A stretch of 64,000 nt of DNA from Streptomyces sp. NBC_00459. Lineage in GTDB: Bacteria; Actinomycetota; Actinomycetes; Streptomycetales; Streptomycetaceae. The translations under genes were made by a program, and so were the position numbers. The notes beneath the pieces were generated by a model. That model was given only the letters and a program-made list of their open reading frames with translations, was not told the origin of the DNA and did no database searches. The stretch covers positions 7,440,001 to 7,504,000 of the forward strand of contig NZ_CP107903.1 in the NCBI RefSeq assembly GCF_036013955.1. The letters run 5' to 3'. This document shows positions 50,227 to 60,816 of this stretch, in pieces. Numbering within the stretch: the stretch's first letter is position 1; each line of letters starts with the position of its first letter.

Positions 50227-51756
50227 TCAGATGTCCCGGAAGATCTCGATCTGCGCCCCCACCGAGTTGAGCCGCTCCGCCAGATCCTCGTACCCGCGGT
50301 TGATGACGTACACGTTGCGCAGTACGGACGTGCCGTCGGCAGCCATCATGGCCAGCAGGACGACCACGGCGGGCCGCAGCGCGGGCGGGCACATCATCTC
50401 GGCCGCTCGCCAGCGGGTCGGGCCCTCGACCAGCACCCGGTGCGGGTCGAGGAGCTGGAGGCGGCCGCCGAGGCGGTTGAGGTCGGTCAGATAGATCGCG
50501 CGGTTGTCGTAGACCCAGTCGTGGATGAGGGTCTTGCCTTGGGCGGAGGCCGCGATGGCCGCGAAGAACGGCACGTTGTCGATGTTGAGGCCAGGGAACG
50601 GCATCGGGTGGATCTTGTCGATCGGCGCCTCCAGCTTGGAGGGCCGGACCGTCAGGTCGACCAGCCGGGTGCGGCCGTTGTCAGCGAAGTACTCGGCCGT
50701 ACGGTCGTGGTCGAGCCCCATCTCCTCCAGGACCGCCAGCTCGATCTCCAGAAACTCGATCGGCACCCGGCGCACGGTCAGTTCGGACTCCGTGACGACC
50801 GCCGCCGCCAGCAGGCTCATCGCCTCGACCGGGTCCTCGGAGGGCGAGTAGTCCACGTCGACGTCGATGGTCGGTACGCCGTGCACGGTGAGCGTCGTCG
50901 TACCGACGCCCTCGACCCGTACACCCAGGGCCTCCAGGAAGAAGCACAGGTCCTGGACCATGTAGTTGGAGGACGCGTTACGGATGACGGTCACCCCGTC
51001 GTGCCGGGCGGCGGCGAGCAGAGCGTTCTCGGTGACGGTGTCCCCGCGCTCGGTCAGCACGATCGGACGGCCGGGGGAGACGGAACGGTCGACCCGGGCG
51101 TGGTAGAGCCCCTCCGTCGCCGCGATGTCGAGCCCGAACCGGCGCAACGCGATCATGTGCGGCTCGATGGTCCTGGTGCCGAGGTCGCAGCCCCCCGCGT
51201 ACGGCAGCCTGAAGGCGTCCATGCGGTGCAGCAGCGGGCCGAGGAACATGATGATCGAGCGGGTCCGGCGGGCGGCCTCGGCGTCGATGGCCTCCATGTC
51301 CAGTTCGGCAGGCGGCACGATCTCCAGGTCGACGCCGTCGTTGATCCACCGCGTCCGTACGCCGATCGAGTTGAGGACCTCCAGCAGGCGGTACACCTCT
51401 TCGATGCGGGCGACGCGGCGCAGCACTGTGCGCCCCTTGTTGAGGAGCGAGGCGCACAGCAGCGCGACACACGCGTTCTTGCTGGTCTTGACGTCGATGG
51501 AGCCGGACAGCCGACGACCACCGACCACGCGCAGATGCATCGGACCCGCGTATCCCAGAGAGACGATCTCACTGTCGAGGGCTTCGCCGATTCGAGCGAT
51601 CATCTCAAGGCTGATGTTCTGATTGCCGCGCTCGATGCGGTTGACGGCGCTCTGGCTGGTGCCGAGCGCCTCGGCCAGCTGCGTCTGTGTCCAGCCCCGG
51701 TGCTGTCGGGCGTCACGGATGAGCTTGCCGATACGTACGAGGTAGTCGTCTGCCAT
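50227..51756 (-). CDS. UDP-N-acetylglucosamine 1-carboxyvinyltransferase (MurA-type) fused to an N-terminal XRE helix-turn-helix
   Basis: The 509-residue protein begins with a clear HTH domain (residues 8-62: GWTQTQLAEALGTSQSAVNR, then IERGNQNISL) followed by a full EPSP-synthase-fold MurA. Lys93-Asn94 match the catalytic K-N, and Cys190 in GGCDLGTRTIEPH matches the fosfomycin-target cysteine. The protein should transfer enolpyruvate to UDP-GlcNAc and could also bind DNA. The ATG at 51756 has no Shine-Dalgarno, and a perfect palindrome lies 13 bp upstream. I recall the same order (MurA-like then aconitase) in S. coelicolor. Confidence 0.85.
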   Translation of the reverse strand: MADDYLVRIGKLIRDARQHRGWTQTQLAEALGTSQSAVNRIERGNQNISLEMIARIGEALDSEIVSLGYAGPMHLRVVGGRRLSGSIDVKTSKNACVALLCASLLNKGRTVLRRVARIEEVYRLLEVLNSIGVRTRWINDGVDLEIVPPAELDMEAIDAEAARRTRSIIMFLGPLLHRMDAFRLPYAGGCDLGTRTIEPHMIALRRFGLDIAATEGLYHARVDRSVSPGRPIVLTERGDTVTENALLAAARHDGVTVIRNASSNYMVQDLCFFLEALGVRVEGVGTTTLTVHGVPTIDVDVDYSPSEDPVEAMSLLAAAVVTESELTVRRVPIEFLEIELAVLEEMGLDHDRTAEYFADNGRTRLVDLTVRPSKLEAPIDKIHPMPFPGLNIDNVPFFAAIAASAQGKTLIHDWVYDNRAIYLTDLNRLGGRLQLLDPHRVLVEGPTRWRAAEMMCPPALRPAVVVLLAMMAADGTSVLRNVYVINRGYEDLAERLNSVGAQIEIFRDI

Positions 51757-51768
51757 GGGGTTGAGGTT

Positions 51769-51784
51769 ATCTCACATATGAGAT
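51769..51784. promoter_or_regulatory. Palindrome upstream of the HTH-MurA gene
   Basis: ATCTCA-CATA-TGAGAT is a perfect 6/4/6 palindrome 13 bp from the start codon. Its position and size suit a homodimeric XRE regulator, so autoregulation by the fusion protein is plausible. Confidence 0.5.
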
Positions 51785-52104
51785 GACGCCTCTTGTGGGA
51801 TCCGTTGGGGTGACGGCTGCTCAGTCGCCCTTCTTTGTGCGGGTCTTCCGCCACCCGAAGGGTCCGGGCAGATTCATCGACGTCGTACGGCGTCCTGTGG
51901 TGCTGCGCGTGTGCCGCGGACCGTGTTCGCCGCCTGTGGTGACCGACATGGATCGCCTGTTGATGTTCAGTCGGAGCCAGGGGAGTATCCGGAAGCTCTT
52001 GCGGAATGTGAGAGGCATGGAGCCCGGTTACCCCGGATCGGCGCAGTAATGGGCCACATCACACGGCGGCCGGGCATGACCATCCGCCACCCATGTACTA
52101 GAGT
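51785..52104. other. Non-coding part of the MurA-aconitase intergenic region
   Basis: No gene is supported in these 320 bp. Short frames on both strands have no recognisable features. The whole divergent gap (51757-52262) is 506 bp, long for this genome, and its ends carry the two palindromes and the iron-box-like sites listed separately. Confidence 0.5.
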
Positions 52105-52122
52105 TATCTCGACATCGAGATA
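52105..52122. promoter_or_regulatory. 18-bp palindrome upstream of aconitase
   Basis: TATCTCGACATCGAGATA has 8-bp arms with a two-base centre. It lies about 140 bp upstream of the acnA start and resembles the ATCTCA/TGAGAT palindrome near the MurA start. The binding protein is unknown. Confidence 0.55.
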
Positions 52123-52161
52123 TCTGCCCAGGCGCGCCGCAGCCCTACGCCGACACCAGTC

Positions 52162-52195
52162 GGCGGTAAGGGTCACCTAACTTAGCCTTACCTTA
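52162..52195. promoter_or_regulatory. Iron-box-like sites upstream of aconitase
   Basis: Bases 52162-52180 match 14 of 19 positions of the DtxR/IdeR/DmdR1 box TTAGGTTAGGCTCACCTAA, including an intact TCACCTAA half. Overlapping it, CTAACTTAGCCTTACCTTA (52177-52195), read on the other strand, matches about 12 of 19. Control of an Fe-S enzyme by an iron regulator would make sense. Confidence 0.45.
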
Positions 52196-52262
52196 GCGGA
52201 TCGGCCGAGTCGTCGTGGCGGCAGGATGCGGTGGAACGCGCACATCAATGAAGGAGACTGTC

Positions 52263-54980
<2,718 letters not shown>

Positions 54981-54999
54981 TCGATCAGGTAAGGCAGTT

Positions 55000-55034
55000 G
55001 GGCCGCACTTCCCGCGCAGGCGGGGGTGCGGCCC
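55000..55034 (+). terminator. acnA terminator
   Basis: GGGCCGCAC (55000-55008) pairs with GTGCGGCCC (55026-55034), with an inner CCCG/CGGG pairing, followed by TTCG. It lies between convergent acnA and the LuxR-type gene and may serve both. Confidence 0.78.
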
Positions 55035-55055
55035 TTCGCGTGTCCGCCCTGCCTC

Positions 55056-56057
55056 CTACACCCAGCCCCGCTGTGCGGCCCGTACCCCCAGCTGGAACCG
55101 GCTCGACGCGCCCAGCCGGTCCTGCAACTCGCTCACCCGTCGGCGCAGCGTCCTGAGGCTCACCCCCAGATGGCGGGCCACCGCCTCGTCCTTCAGGCCG
55201 GCCGTCAGCAGCCGGGTCAACGTCCGCTCTCCCTCGGAGAGTTCACCCTCACCGACTCCCTGGCCGAGGGGTGTCGCCTGCTGCCAGGCCAGGTCGAAGA
55301 GCTTCTGCAGTGCCTCGGTCACCGCCGAGTGCCTCACGACCGCCGCACAGTAGCCGCCCGCTTCGGACGAGGTCAGCGGAAGCATCGCCCGACGGCCGTC
55401 CACCACCAGCAACTTGACCGGCACCGAGGGCAACACCCGCGCCTGCTCACCGAGTTCGACCATCTTCCAGGCGTGGAAGAGGACGTCCGGATCCTCCAGG
55501 GCGGTCGCCGCGTACACCGTGCGGTACACGATCCCGCGGCTGAGCAGGTCGGACTGAAGGTCCAACTGGGGGGTGCGCGGCGCCAGATACGGGGGAGTGT
55601 CGAAGACGCACACCTCGTGCTCGGCGCCCGCGTACAGCTCCTCCAGCCGGGCCGAGTTGGCGCCCTCCCCGGACACCACCTCGACCAGCCGTGACGGCTC
55701 CTCCCGGAGCAGCCCCGCCTCGTACGCGGTCGCCATCTCCTCGGCGGTGGCGGTGAGAAGTTCGGACTCCGTCTCGCGCCGCCGGATCAGTGCGCGGATC
55801 GCGACCCGCGGGTCGACCGCGCGTAACCCGCCCATGGAGTCCGGTGGTTGCAGCAGACCGAGCGAGAGCAGCCGGTTGCAGGACTCGCGGATCCGGGCCG
55901 GAGCGGCACCGGTCAGCAGGGCCCAGCCGGCCGCGCCCGCGTCGGGTTGGTGGAGGATCGACTGGTACACCAGCTCGTCGAGGGCGGAGACCCCCACCGC
56001 GGCCCAAGGACTCGCGGCAGGGGTCTGTTGTGCCGTGTCATATGCCGTATTGACCAT
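55056..56057 (-). CDS. LuxR-type regulator with TrmB-like N-terminal domain
   Basis: The 333-residue protein has an N-terminal winged-helix/TrmB-like part (ALDELVYQSILHQPDAGAAGWALLTGAAPARIRESCNRLLSLGLL), a middle phospholipase-D-like sensor region (EHEVCVFDTPPYL, SRGIVYRTVYAA) and a C-terminal LuxR helix-turn-helix (LTRLLTAGLKDEAVARHLGVSLRTLRRRVSELQDRLGA). The ATG lacks a Shine-Dalgarno, and a TAGCGT box ends eight bases before it, so a leaderless mRNA is likely. It lies downstream of the subtilase gene in the same direction with 64 bp between, and may regulate it. Confidence 0.82.
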   Translation of the reverse strand: MVNTAYDTAQQTPAASPWAAVGVSALDELVYQSILHQPDAGAAGWALLTGAAPARIRESCNRLLSLGLLQPPDSMGGLRAVDPRVAIRALIRRRETESELLTATAEEMATAYEAGLLREEPSRLVEVVSGEGANSARLEELYAGAEHEVCVFDTPPYLAPRTPQLDLQSDLLSRGIVYRTVYAATALEDPDVLFHAWKMVELGEQARVLPSVPVKLLVVDGRRAMLPLTSSEAGGYCAAVVRHSAVTEALQKLFDLAWQQATPLGQGVGEGELSEGERTLTRLLTAGLKDEAVARHLGVSLRTLRRRVSELQDRLGASSRFQLGVRAAQRGWV

Positions 56058-56121
56058 GCCACGGCACGCTAGAGGATCCTTGTTAAGACTGAGGCACAGG
56101 AGACGGTAGTTGCTTCGGCAG

Positions 56122-59100
56122 CTACTTCAGTCCGAACGCCCGCAGCACGGTCTGGTCGATCCCGTTGCCGTCAAGGTCGGTGGCCCGCACCCGCAGCGAC
56201 ACCGACTCGGCGCCCTTCGCGGCCTTGAAGCCCGCCTTGCCGTTCCTGACCTTCACTTCCTTCCAGGAGGTGCCGTCGTCGTAGGAGACCCAGGCCTTCA
56301 GGCTGCGTGCCCGCACGCTTCCCAGCTGGTCGGAGACCGGCAGCGCGACCTCCAACTCCTGCTTGCGTTCAGCCCGGTTGAGAAGGTCGAGGCCCTTCGG
56401 GGCGATATTGACGGTGAGCAGCGGCAGGGCGGTCGAGGCGTCGGTGTGCGCCGAGGCGAAGGTCCACTCGGAGTGTGTGCTCGTGGAGTACCTGGCCCAG
56501 GCCGCCCGGCGCTGCACGTCCAGTGCGAAGCGGTACGAGGCCTTGTCCGCCGGCACGTCGAAGATGCCGTATCCGCCGAACGTCGAGTCACCGACCAGCT
56601 GTCCGTCCGCGTAGAGCTTGCCCTTCGCGGTGGTGTCGGTGCCGTCGACGTATCCGTAGTGACCGGGCGTGGAATCGTTCAACTCCGTGACCGAGAGGGT
56701 GAGTTTGTCGCCCGTGCGTTCGGAGAGGCCGTACTCCTCGCTGGTTCCGGGGCGGACGACCTGGCGCAGCCAGTTCTCCGTCGTCTTCTCCGTGGCCGCC
56801 TTGTCGAAGGTCCGCAGCGGGCTCCACTGGCCCCTGAACGTGTTCCAGTTGGGGTAGACGACGTGCCAGGTACGGGTGTCGGGGTCGACGTAGTAGTACT
56901 CGTCGCGCTCCGTGCCCAGCTGGGTGTACACGCTGCTCTCGATGGCGAAGAGCTGCCAGGGGCGGTAGGTGTACAGGGTGTCCGCGCCGATCTCGCCGGC
57001 CGTCGCGCCGTAGTAACGGGCGTGTGCCTTCACCGTGTTGGTCTTGTCCAGACGGTACGTCTGGTCGGCGGAGATGCCACCGCTCTGCGCGACGAGCAGG
57101 TTGTAGACGTACGGGCTGACCGGTGTGCCGCCCAGCTTCAGCGTGACCTTCCTGCCGGTCTTCAGCAGGCCGGTGAGCTTGGCGCCCTCCTCGCCGGTGG
57201 CGATCATCAACGGGACGGTGGTCGCGCGGTCCACGGCCTCGATCCAGAAGCCGGGCGTCTTGCGGTACGCGATTAGGTAACCGGCGCCCGCCTTGGTGGC
57301 GTTGTCCAGGGCGCTCTGGGCCCGTTCGGTGGCGCCGAGCGCGACCACCGCGACCTTGCCCTTGACGTCGAGCCCGGCGAAGTCGGCCGCGGTACCGCCG
57401 CCCGCGTCCACCGCGCGGACCCTGTGGTCGCCGCTGATCTTCAACGGGAAGTCGTTGTACGTCTGGGAGTAGTAGAGCGAGGACAGCTCGGTCTGCTCCG
57501 GGCTGGTGACGCTCGCCGTCAACTCCTCCTCGTACAGCCGGAACTTGGCGGAGAACTCCAGGTTTCCTATGGTGACCTTCGGGGTCGGCACCACATAGAG
57601 GTGGTCGGTCCAGAAGCCCTGGCTGTAGGTGAGGCCCCAGGCGTTGCCCGGCCCCTCGCGGTGCACATTGGTGCTGAAGCCCTTGAACTCGGAGTTCTGC
57701 TTGGTCTTCGGCTTGATCTCGACAGCCTTGCGGGCGTCGAGGACGACCGCGGTGTCCCCGCCCACCTTGATCTCGGGGCTGCTGACGACCGAGGTACCGA
57801 CGGCCAGACCACCCGCGTCACGGTCCGGGATCCAGGTCGAGATGGCGTACGTGCCGGCCGGGACCTGCCAGGTCCAGCCGGTGCCGAGGAAGCCGTACTC
57901 GTCGGGGTAGGCGCCGTTCAGCTCCATGAGCGTGTAGATCGAGCCCCCGGTGGGCGCCTTGCCGTCGCGGCCCAGGAGCGAGACCTTGAGGGCGTAGGTC
58001 TTCGGCGCCTTTTCGAAGCCGACGCCCGTGGTGACCTGGACGCCGTCGGCGGTCGCCGTGACGTGGCCCGTGTACCGGCCCTGCGCCTGTGCCGCCGGGT
58101 CGACCGTCACCGGGACCGTGGCGGTGCCCTTGGCGGGGACGGTCACCGTGCCGACGCCCGGGGCGGCTGCGGCGAGAGAGGACGAGATCGTCAACTCCAC
58201 CGCCTTGTCGGTGGTGTTGGTGTACGTGATGTCCTTGGCGACGGCCACCGAGTCACCGTCCTCGAACTCGCCGAAGCTCAGCGCCGAGGTTCCGAACACG
58301 CCCTGCCCGGCCGCCCGTACGACATCGACCCGGCCGTCGCCCTGCTCGAACACGGAGTTGTCGGCGTTCGTCCTCGCCGTACTGGCCAGCGCATCCTTGA
58401 GCTGCGCTCCCGTCCAGTCCGGGTGGGACTGCGCGACCAGCGCCGCCGCGCCCGCGACATGCGGGGTCGCCATCGAAGTACCGTTCGCCGCCGTGTAGTT
58501 GTCGTCGACCGGCGTGCCCATGGAGGTGCCCGCGGCCCGGGCCGCAGTGATGCTCACGCCCGGCGCGGTGATCTCCGGCTTGACCGCGAAGTCGCCGGGG
58601 CGCGGACCCCGGCCGGAGAACGGGGCCAGCTTGTCGGACTTGTCGACCGCGCCCACCGTCAGCGCCGAGTCGGCGATGCCCGGGGTGCCCACGGTCTGCT
58701 CGCCCGGGCCCGCGTTGCCCGACGCGATCACGAAGAGGGCACCGGTGGACGCGGACAGCTCGTCGACGGTCTCACTGAGCACGTCGGAGGGACCGGTCGC
58801 CGTACCGCCCAGCGACATGGAGACGATCTTCGCACCGGAGTGCGCCGCCCACTCCATGCCCGCGATGATCCAGGAGGACTGGCCACGACCGTCGTTGCCC
58901 AGCACCTTGCCGACCAGCAGTTCCGCGCCCGGTGCCACACCCCTGAGGCGGCCCGCCGAGGCCGCGCCCGAGCCGACGATCGTGGACGCCACATGGGTGC
59001 CGTGCCCGTGGCCGTCCTGCACGGCCTGGTCCGGTACGAAGCTGGTCGACTCCGCGATCTTCCCCGCGAGGTCCGGGTGCCCGGCGTCCACGCCCGTGTC

Positions 59101-59823
59101 CAGTACCGCGACCTTGACGCCCTTGCCGTCGTAGCCGGCCTGCCACAGCTCGGGCGCGCCGATCTGGGGCACGCTCACGTCGAGGGACGCCTTCACCCGG
59201 GCGTCCAGCCAGAGCTTGTCGATGCCCTCGCCGAGCTGCTTCGCGGCCCTCGCGGTGGGCTCGGTGCCGAGGGCCGGGGCGATGTCCGCCCAGAACGCGG
59301 TCGATTTCCTCGCGCTCAGCGCGGCGCCGTCGATCCCGGGGAGCGCGAGCGTCCGGCGCGCGCCCTCGGGGGTCGCACCGCCCTTGCTGTACGTCGCGAT
59401 CACGGGGGTGGCGCCGGTCTTCGCGTCGCTGTAACCCTGCTTCACCAACTGGCTGACGTTGAAGAGAGCCGGGTCGAGGCGGCCCGCCTGGATCAGCGGA
59501 ATCGCGTCCGTCGGCAGGACGCTGACCTCGCCGTTCTTCTCACTGGACAGGAAGGTGGCGGCCTCGCGCCCCTTGCCGCGGCGGACGTCGACGGCGTTCT
59601 TGCCGTCCGCTCCCGCGGTGAGCGACACGGTGTCGCCGGTGATGAGGGTGACGGTCTGGGTGCTCGTGGCGCCCTGCTGGGTGGTGGGCGTGGTGGCACT
59701 CTGCGGGCGTGTGGCGCCCGGCTCTGTGACCGGGGACACGGGACCGGCCGCCGCGGGCACGATCGCGCCCGCGACCAGTCCGGCCGCTCCTGCCACGGCC
59801 CAGAGGGCATGGAGTCTTCGCAT
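56122..59823 (-). CDS. Secreted S8 family serine peptidase (subtilase)
   Basis: The 1233-residue exoenzyme has a signal peptide (LWAVAGAAGLVAGAIVPAAAG), a propeptide of about 190 residues, a subtilisin domain with Asp242 (AVLDTGVDAGH), His274 (GHGHGTHVAS), oxyanion Asn in FVIASGNAGPG and Ser450 (NGTSMATPHVAG), and a protease-associated insert (GLDVKGKVAVVALG near residue 820). A long beta-rich C-terminal region of about 700 residues follows. GGAGGA precedes the ATG. It probably degrades extracellular protein. It is divergent from a two-component system that may control it. Confidence 0.93.
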   Translation of the reverse strand: MRRLHALWAVAGAAGLVAGAIVPAAAGPVSPVTEPGATRPQSATTPTTQQGATSTQTVTLITGDTVSLTAGADGKNAVDVRRGKGREAATFLSSEKNGEVSVLPTDAIPLIQAGRLDPALFNVSQLVKQGYSDAKTGATPVIATYSKGGATPEGARRTLALPGIDGAALSARKSTAFWADIAPALGTEPTARAAKQLGEGIDKLWLDARVKASLDVSVPQIGAPELWQAGYDGKGVKVAVLDTGVDAGHPDLAGKIAESTSFVPDQAVQDGHGHGTHVASTIVGSGAASAGRLRGVAPGAELLVGKVLGNDGRGQSSWIIAGMEWAAHSGAKIVSMSLGGTATGPSDVLSETVDELSASTGALFVIASGNAGPGEQTVGTPGIADSALTVGAVDKSDKLAPFSGRGPRPGDFAVKPEITAPGVSITAARAAGTSMGTPVDDNYTAANGTSMATPHVAGAAALVAQSHPDWTGAQLKDALASTARTNADNSVFEQGDGRVDVVRAAGQGVFGTSALSFGEFEDGDSVAVAKDITYTNTTDKAVELTISSSLAAAAPGVGTVTVPAKGTATVPVTVDPAAQAQGRYTGHVTATADGVQVTTGVGFEKAPKTYALKVSLLGRDGKAPTGGSIYTLMELNGAYPDEYGFLGTGWTWQVPAGTYAISTWIPDRDAGGLAVGTSVVSSPEIKVGGDTAVVLDARKAVEIKPKTKQNSEFKGFSTNVHREGPGNAWGLTYSQGFWTDHLYVVPTPKVTIGNLEFSAKFRLYEEELTASVTSPEQTELSSLYYSQTYNDFPLKISGDHRVRAVDAGGGTAADFAGLDVKGKVAVVALGATERAQSALDNATKAGAGYLIAYRKTPGFWIEAVDRATTVPLMIATGEEGAKLTGLLKTGRKVTLKLGGTPVSPYVYNLLVAQSGGISADQTYRLDKTNTVKAHARYYGATAGEIGADTLYTYRPWQLFAIESSVYTQLGTERDEYYYVDPDTRTWHVVYPNWNTFRGQWSPLRTFDKAATEKTTENWLRQVVRPGTSEEYGLSERTGDKLTLSVTELNDSTPGHYGYVDGTDTTAKGKLYADGQLVGDSTFGGYGIFDVPADKASYRFALDVQRRAAWARYSTSTHSEWTFASAHTDASTALPLLTVNIAPKGLDLLNRAERKQELEVALPVSDQLGSVRARSLKAWVSYDDGTSWKEVKVRNGKAGFKAAKGAESVSLRVRATDLDGNGIDQTVLRAFGLK

Positions 59824-59965
59824 GTGTGGACGTCCTCCCCTGAACGCTGGAAAACGCTTCCGGCCTGGTGAGCGGAAGCCAGTGATCAGCGTGGGTGCCG
59901 CACGGAACGGGGCTCAAGGGATTCCTGTGGCCGGGGAGTGCCAATGCCACCTTCGGCCAAGGCAG

Positions 59966-59991
59966 TTGACCGCATCCGATCCGCATCCGAC
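59966..59991 (+). promoter_or_regulatory. Direct repeats with 11-bp spacing beside a -35-like box
   Basis: TTGACC (59966-59971) runs into CGCATCCGA (59971-59979) and a second CGCATCCGA (59982-59990). The 11-bp period is typical for tandem binding of OmpR-family regulators. The site lies between the subtilase gene and the response-regulator gene. Confidence 0.45.
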
Positions 59992-60081
59992 ACGGCACCC
60001 GATGCCTCCGCGAGGGCGTCCCACGGCTCCGGCTCAGGTTGAACACAGGGTTCCCCCAGGAAACCGGGACACGATTCGTAC

Positions 60082-60816
60082 ATGTCTGGCACTTCTGGGG
60101 TTCGCGGCGGTAACGGCGGTCACGTCCGTGTGCTGATCGTCGACGACGAACCGGCGCTCACGGAACTGTTGTGCGTTGCCGTCACCGAGGCGGGCTGGCG
60201 GCCCTACGCCGCCGCCGACGGCGAGAGCGCGCTGCGCATCGCCCGCTCCTCGGCCCCGCACGCCGTCGTCCTCGACGGCATGCTGCCCGACCTCGACGGC
60301 CTCCAGGTGCTGCGCAGGCTGCGGTACGAGAGCCCACGGCTGCCCGTCCTCATGCTCACCGCCCGCGATGCCCTCGAACACCGTCTCGACGGACTGGAGG
60401 CGGGCGCCGACGACTACGTCACCAAGCCGTTCTCCCTGGAGGAGGTCGTGCTGCGGTTGCGCGGACTGCTGCGCCGGTGCGGCGCCGAACAGACGCGCAC
60501 CGACGACTCCGTACGCGTCCTCGGCGACCTCGTGATCACCGAGGAGTCCCGCGAGGTGCACCGCGACGGCACCCCCGTCCAGCTCACCGCCAAGGAGTTC
60601 GACCTGCTCAGCCTGCTGATGGGCCATCCACGCCAGGTGCTCAGCAAGGGGCAGATCCTCGACCATGTGTGGACCAGCTGCTTCGACAGCGGCGACAACC
60701 TCGTCGAGGTGTACATCTCCAGTCTGCGCCGCAAGATCGACAAGGGCCGGGCCCCGATGATCCACACCGTGCGCGGACTCGGATACGCGATCCGGGCGGG
60801 GGAGGACGGGAGATGA
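60082..60816 (+). CDS. OmpR family response regulator
   Basis: The 244-residue protein has a receiver (LIVDDEPALTELL, Asp65 in VVLDGMLPDLDG, Lys in YVTKPFSLEEV) and a winged helix (LTAKEFDLLSLLMGHPRQVLSKGQILDHVW, HTVRGLGYAIR). The ATG has no clear Shine-Dalgarno. An ATGA overlap (60813-60816) couples it to its kinase. The nearby 11-bp repeats are a candidate autoregulatory site. Confidence 0.9.
   Translation: MSGTSGVRGGNGGHVRVLIVDDEPALTELLCVAVTEAGWRPYAAADGESALRIARSSAPHAVVLDGMLPDLDGLQVLRRLRYESPRLPVLMLTARDALEHRLDGLEAGADDYVTKPFSLEEVVLRLRGLLRRCGAEQTRTDDSVRVLGDLVITEESREVHRDGTPVQLTAKEFDLLSLLMGHPRQVLSKGQILDHVWTSCFDSGDNLVEVYISSLRRKIDKGRAPMIHTVRGLGYAIRAGEDGR

Noticed and set aside
57424..59871. An 815-codon frame antisense to the subtilase gene.
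   Set aside because: Same shadow effect: no motif, and the opposite strand has a complete catalytic triad and signal peptide.
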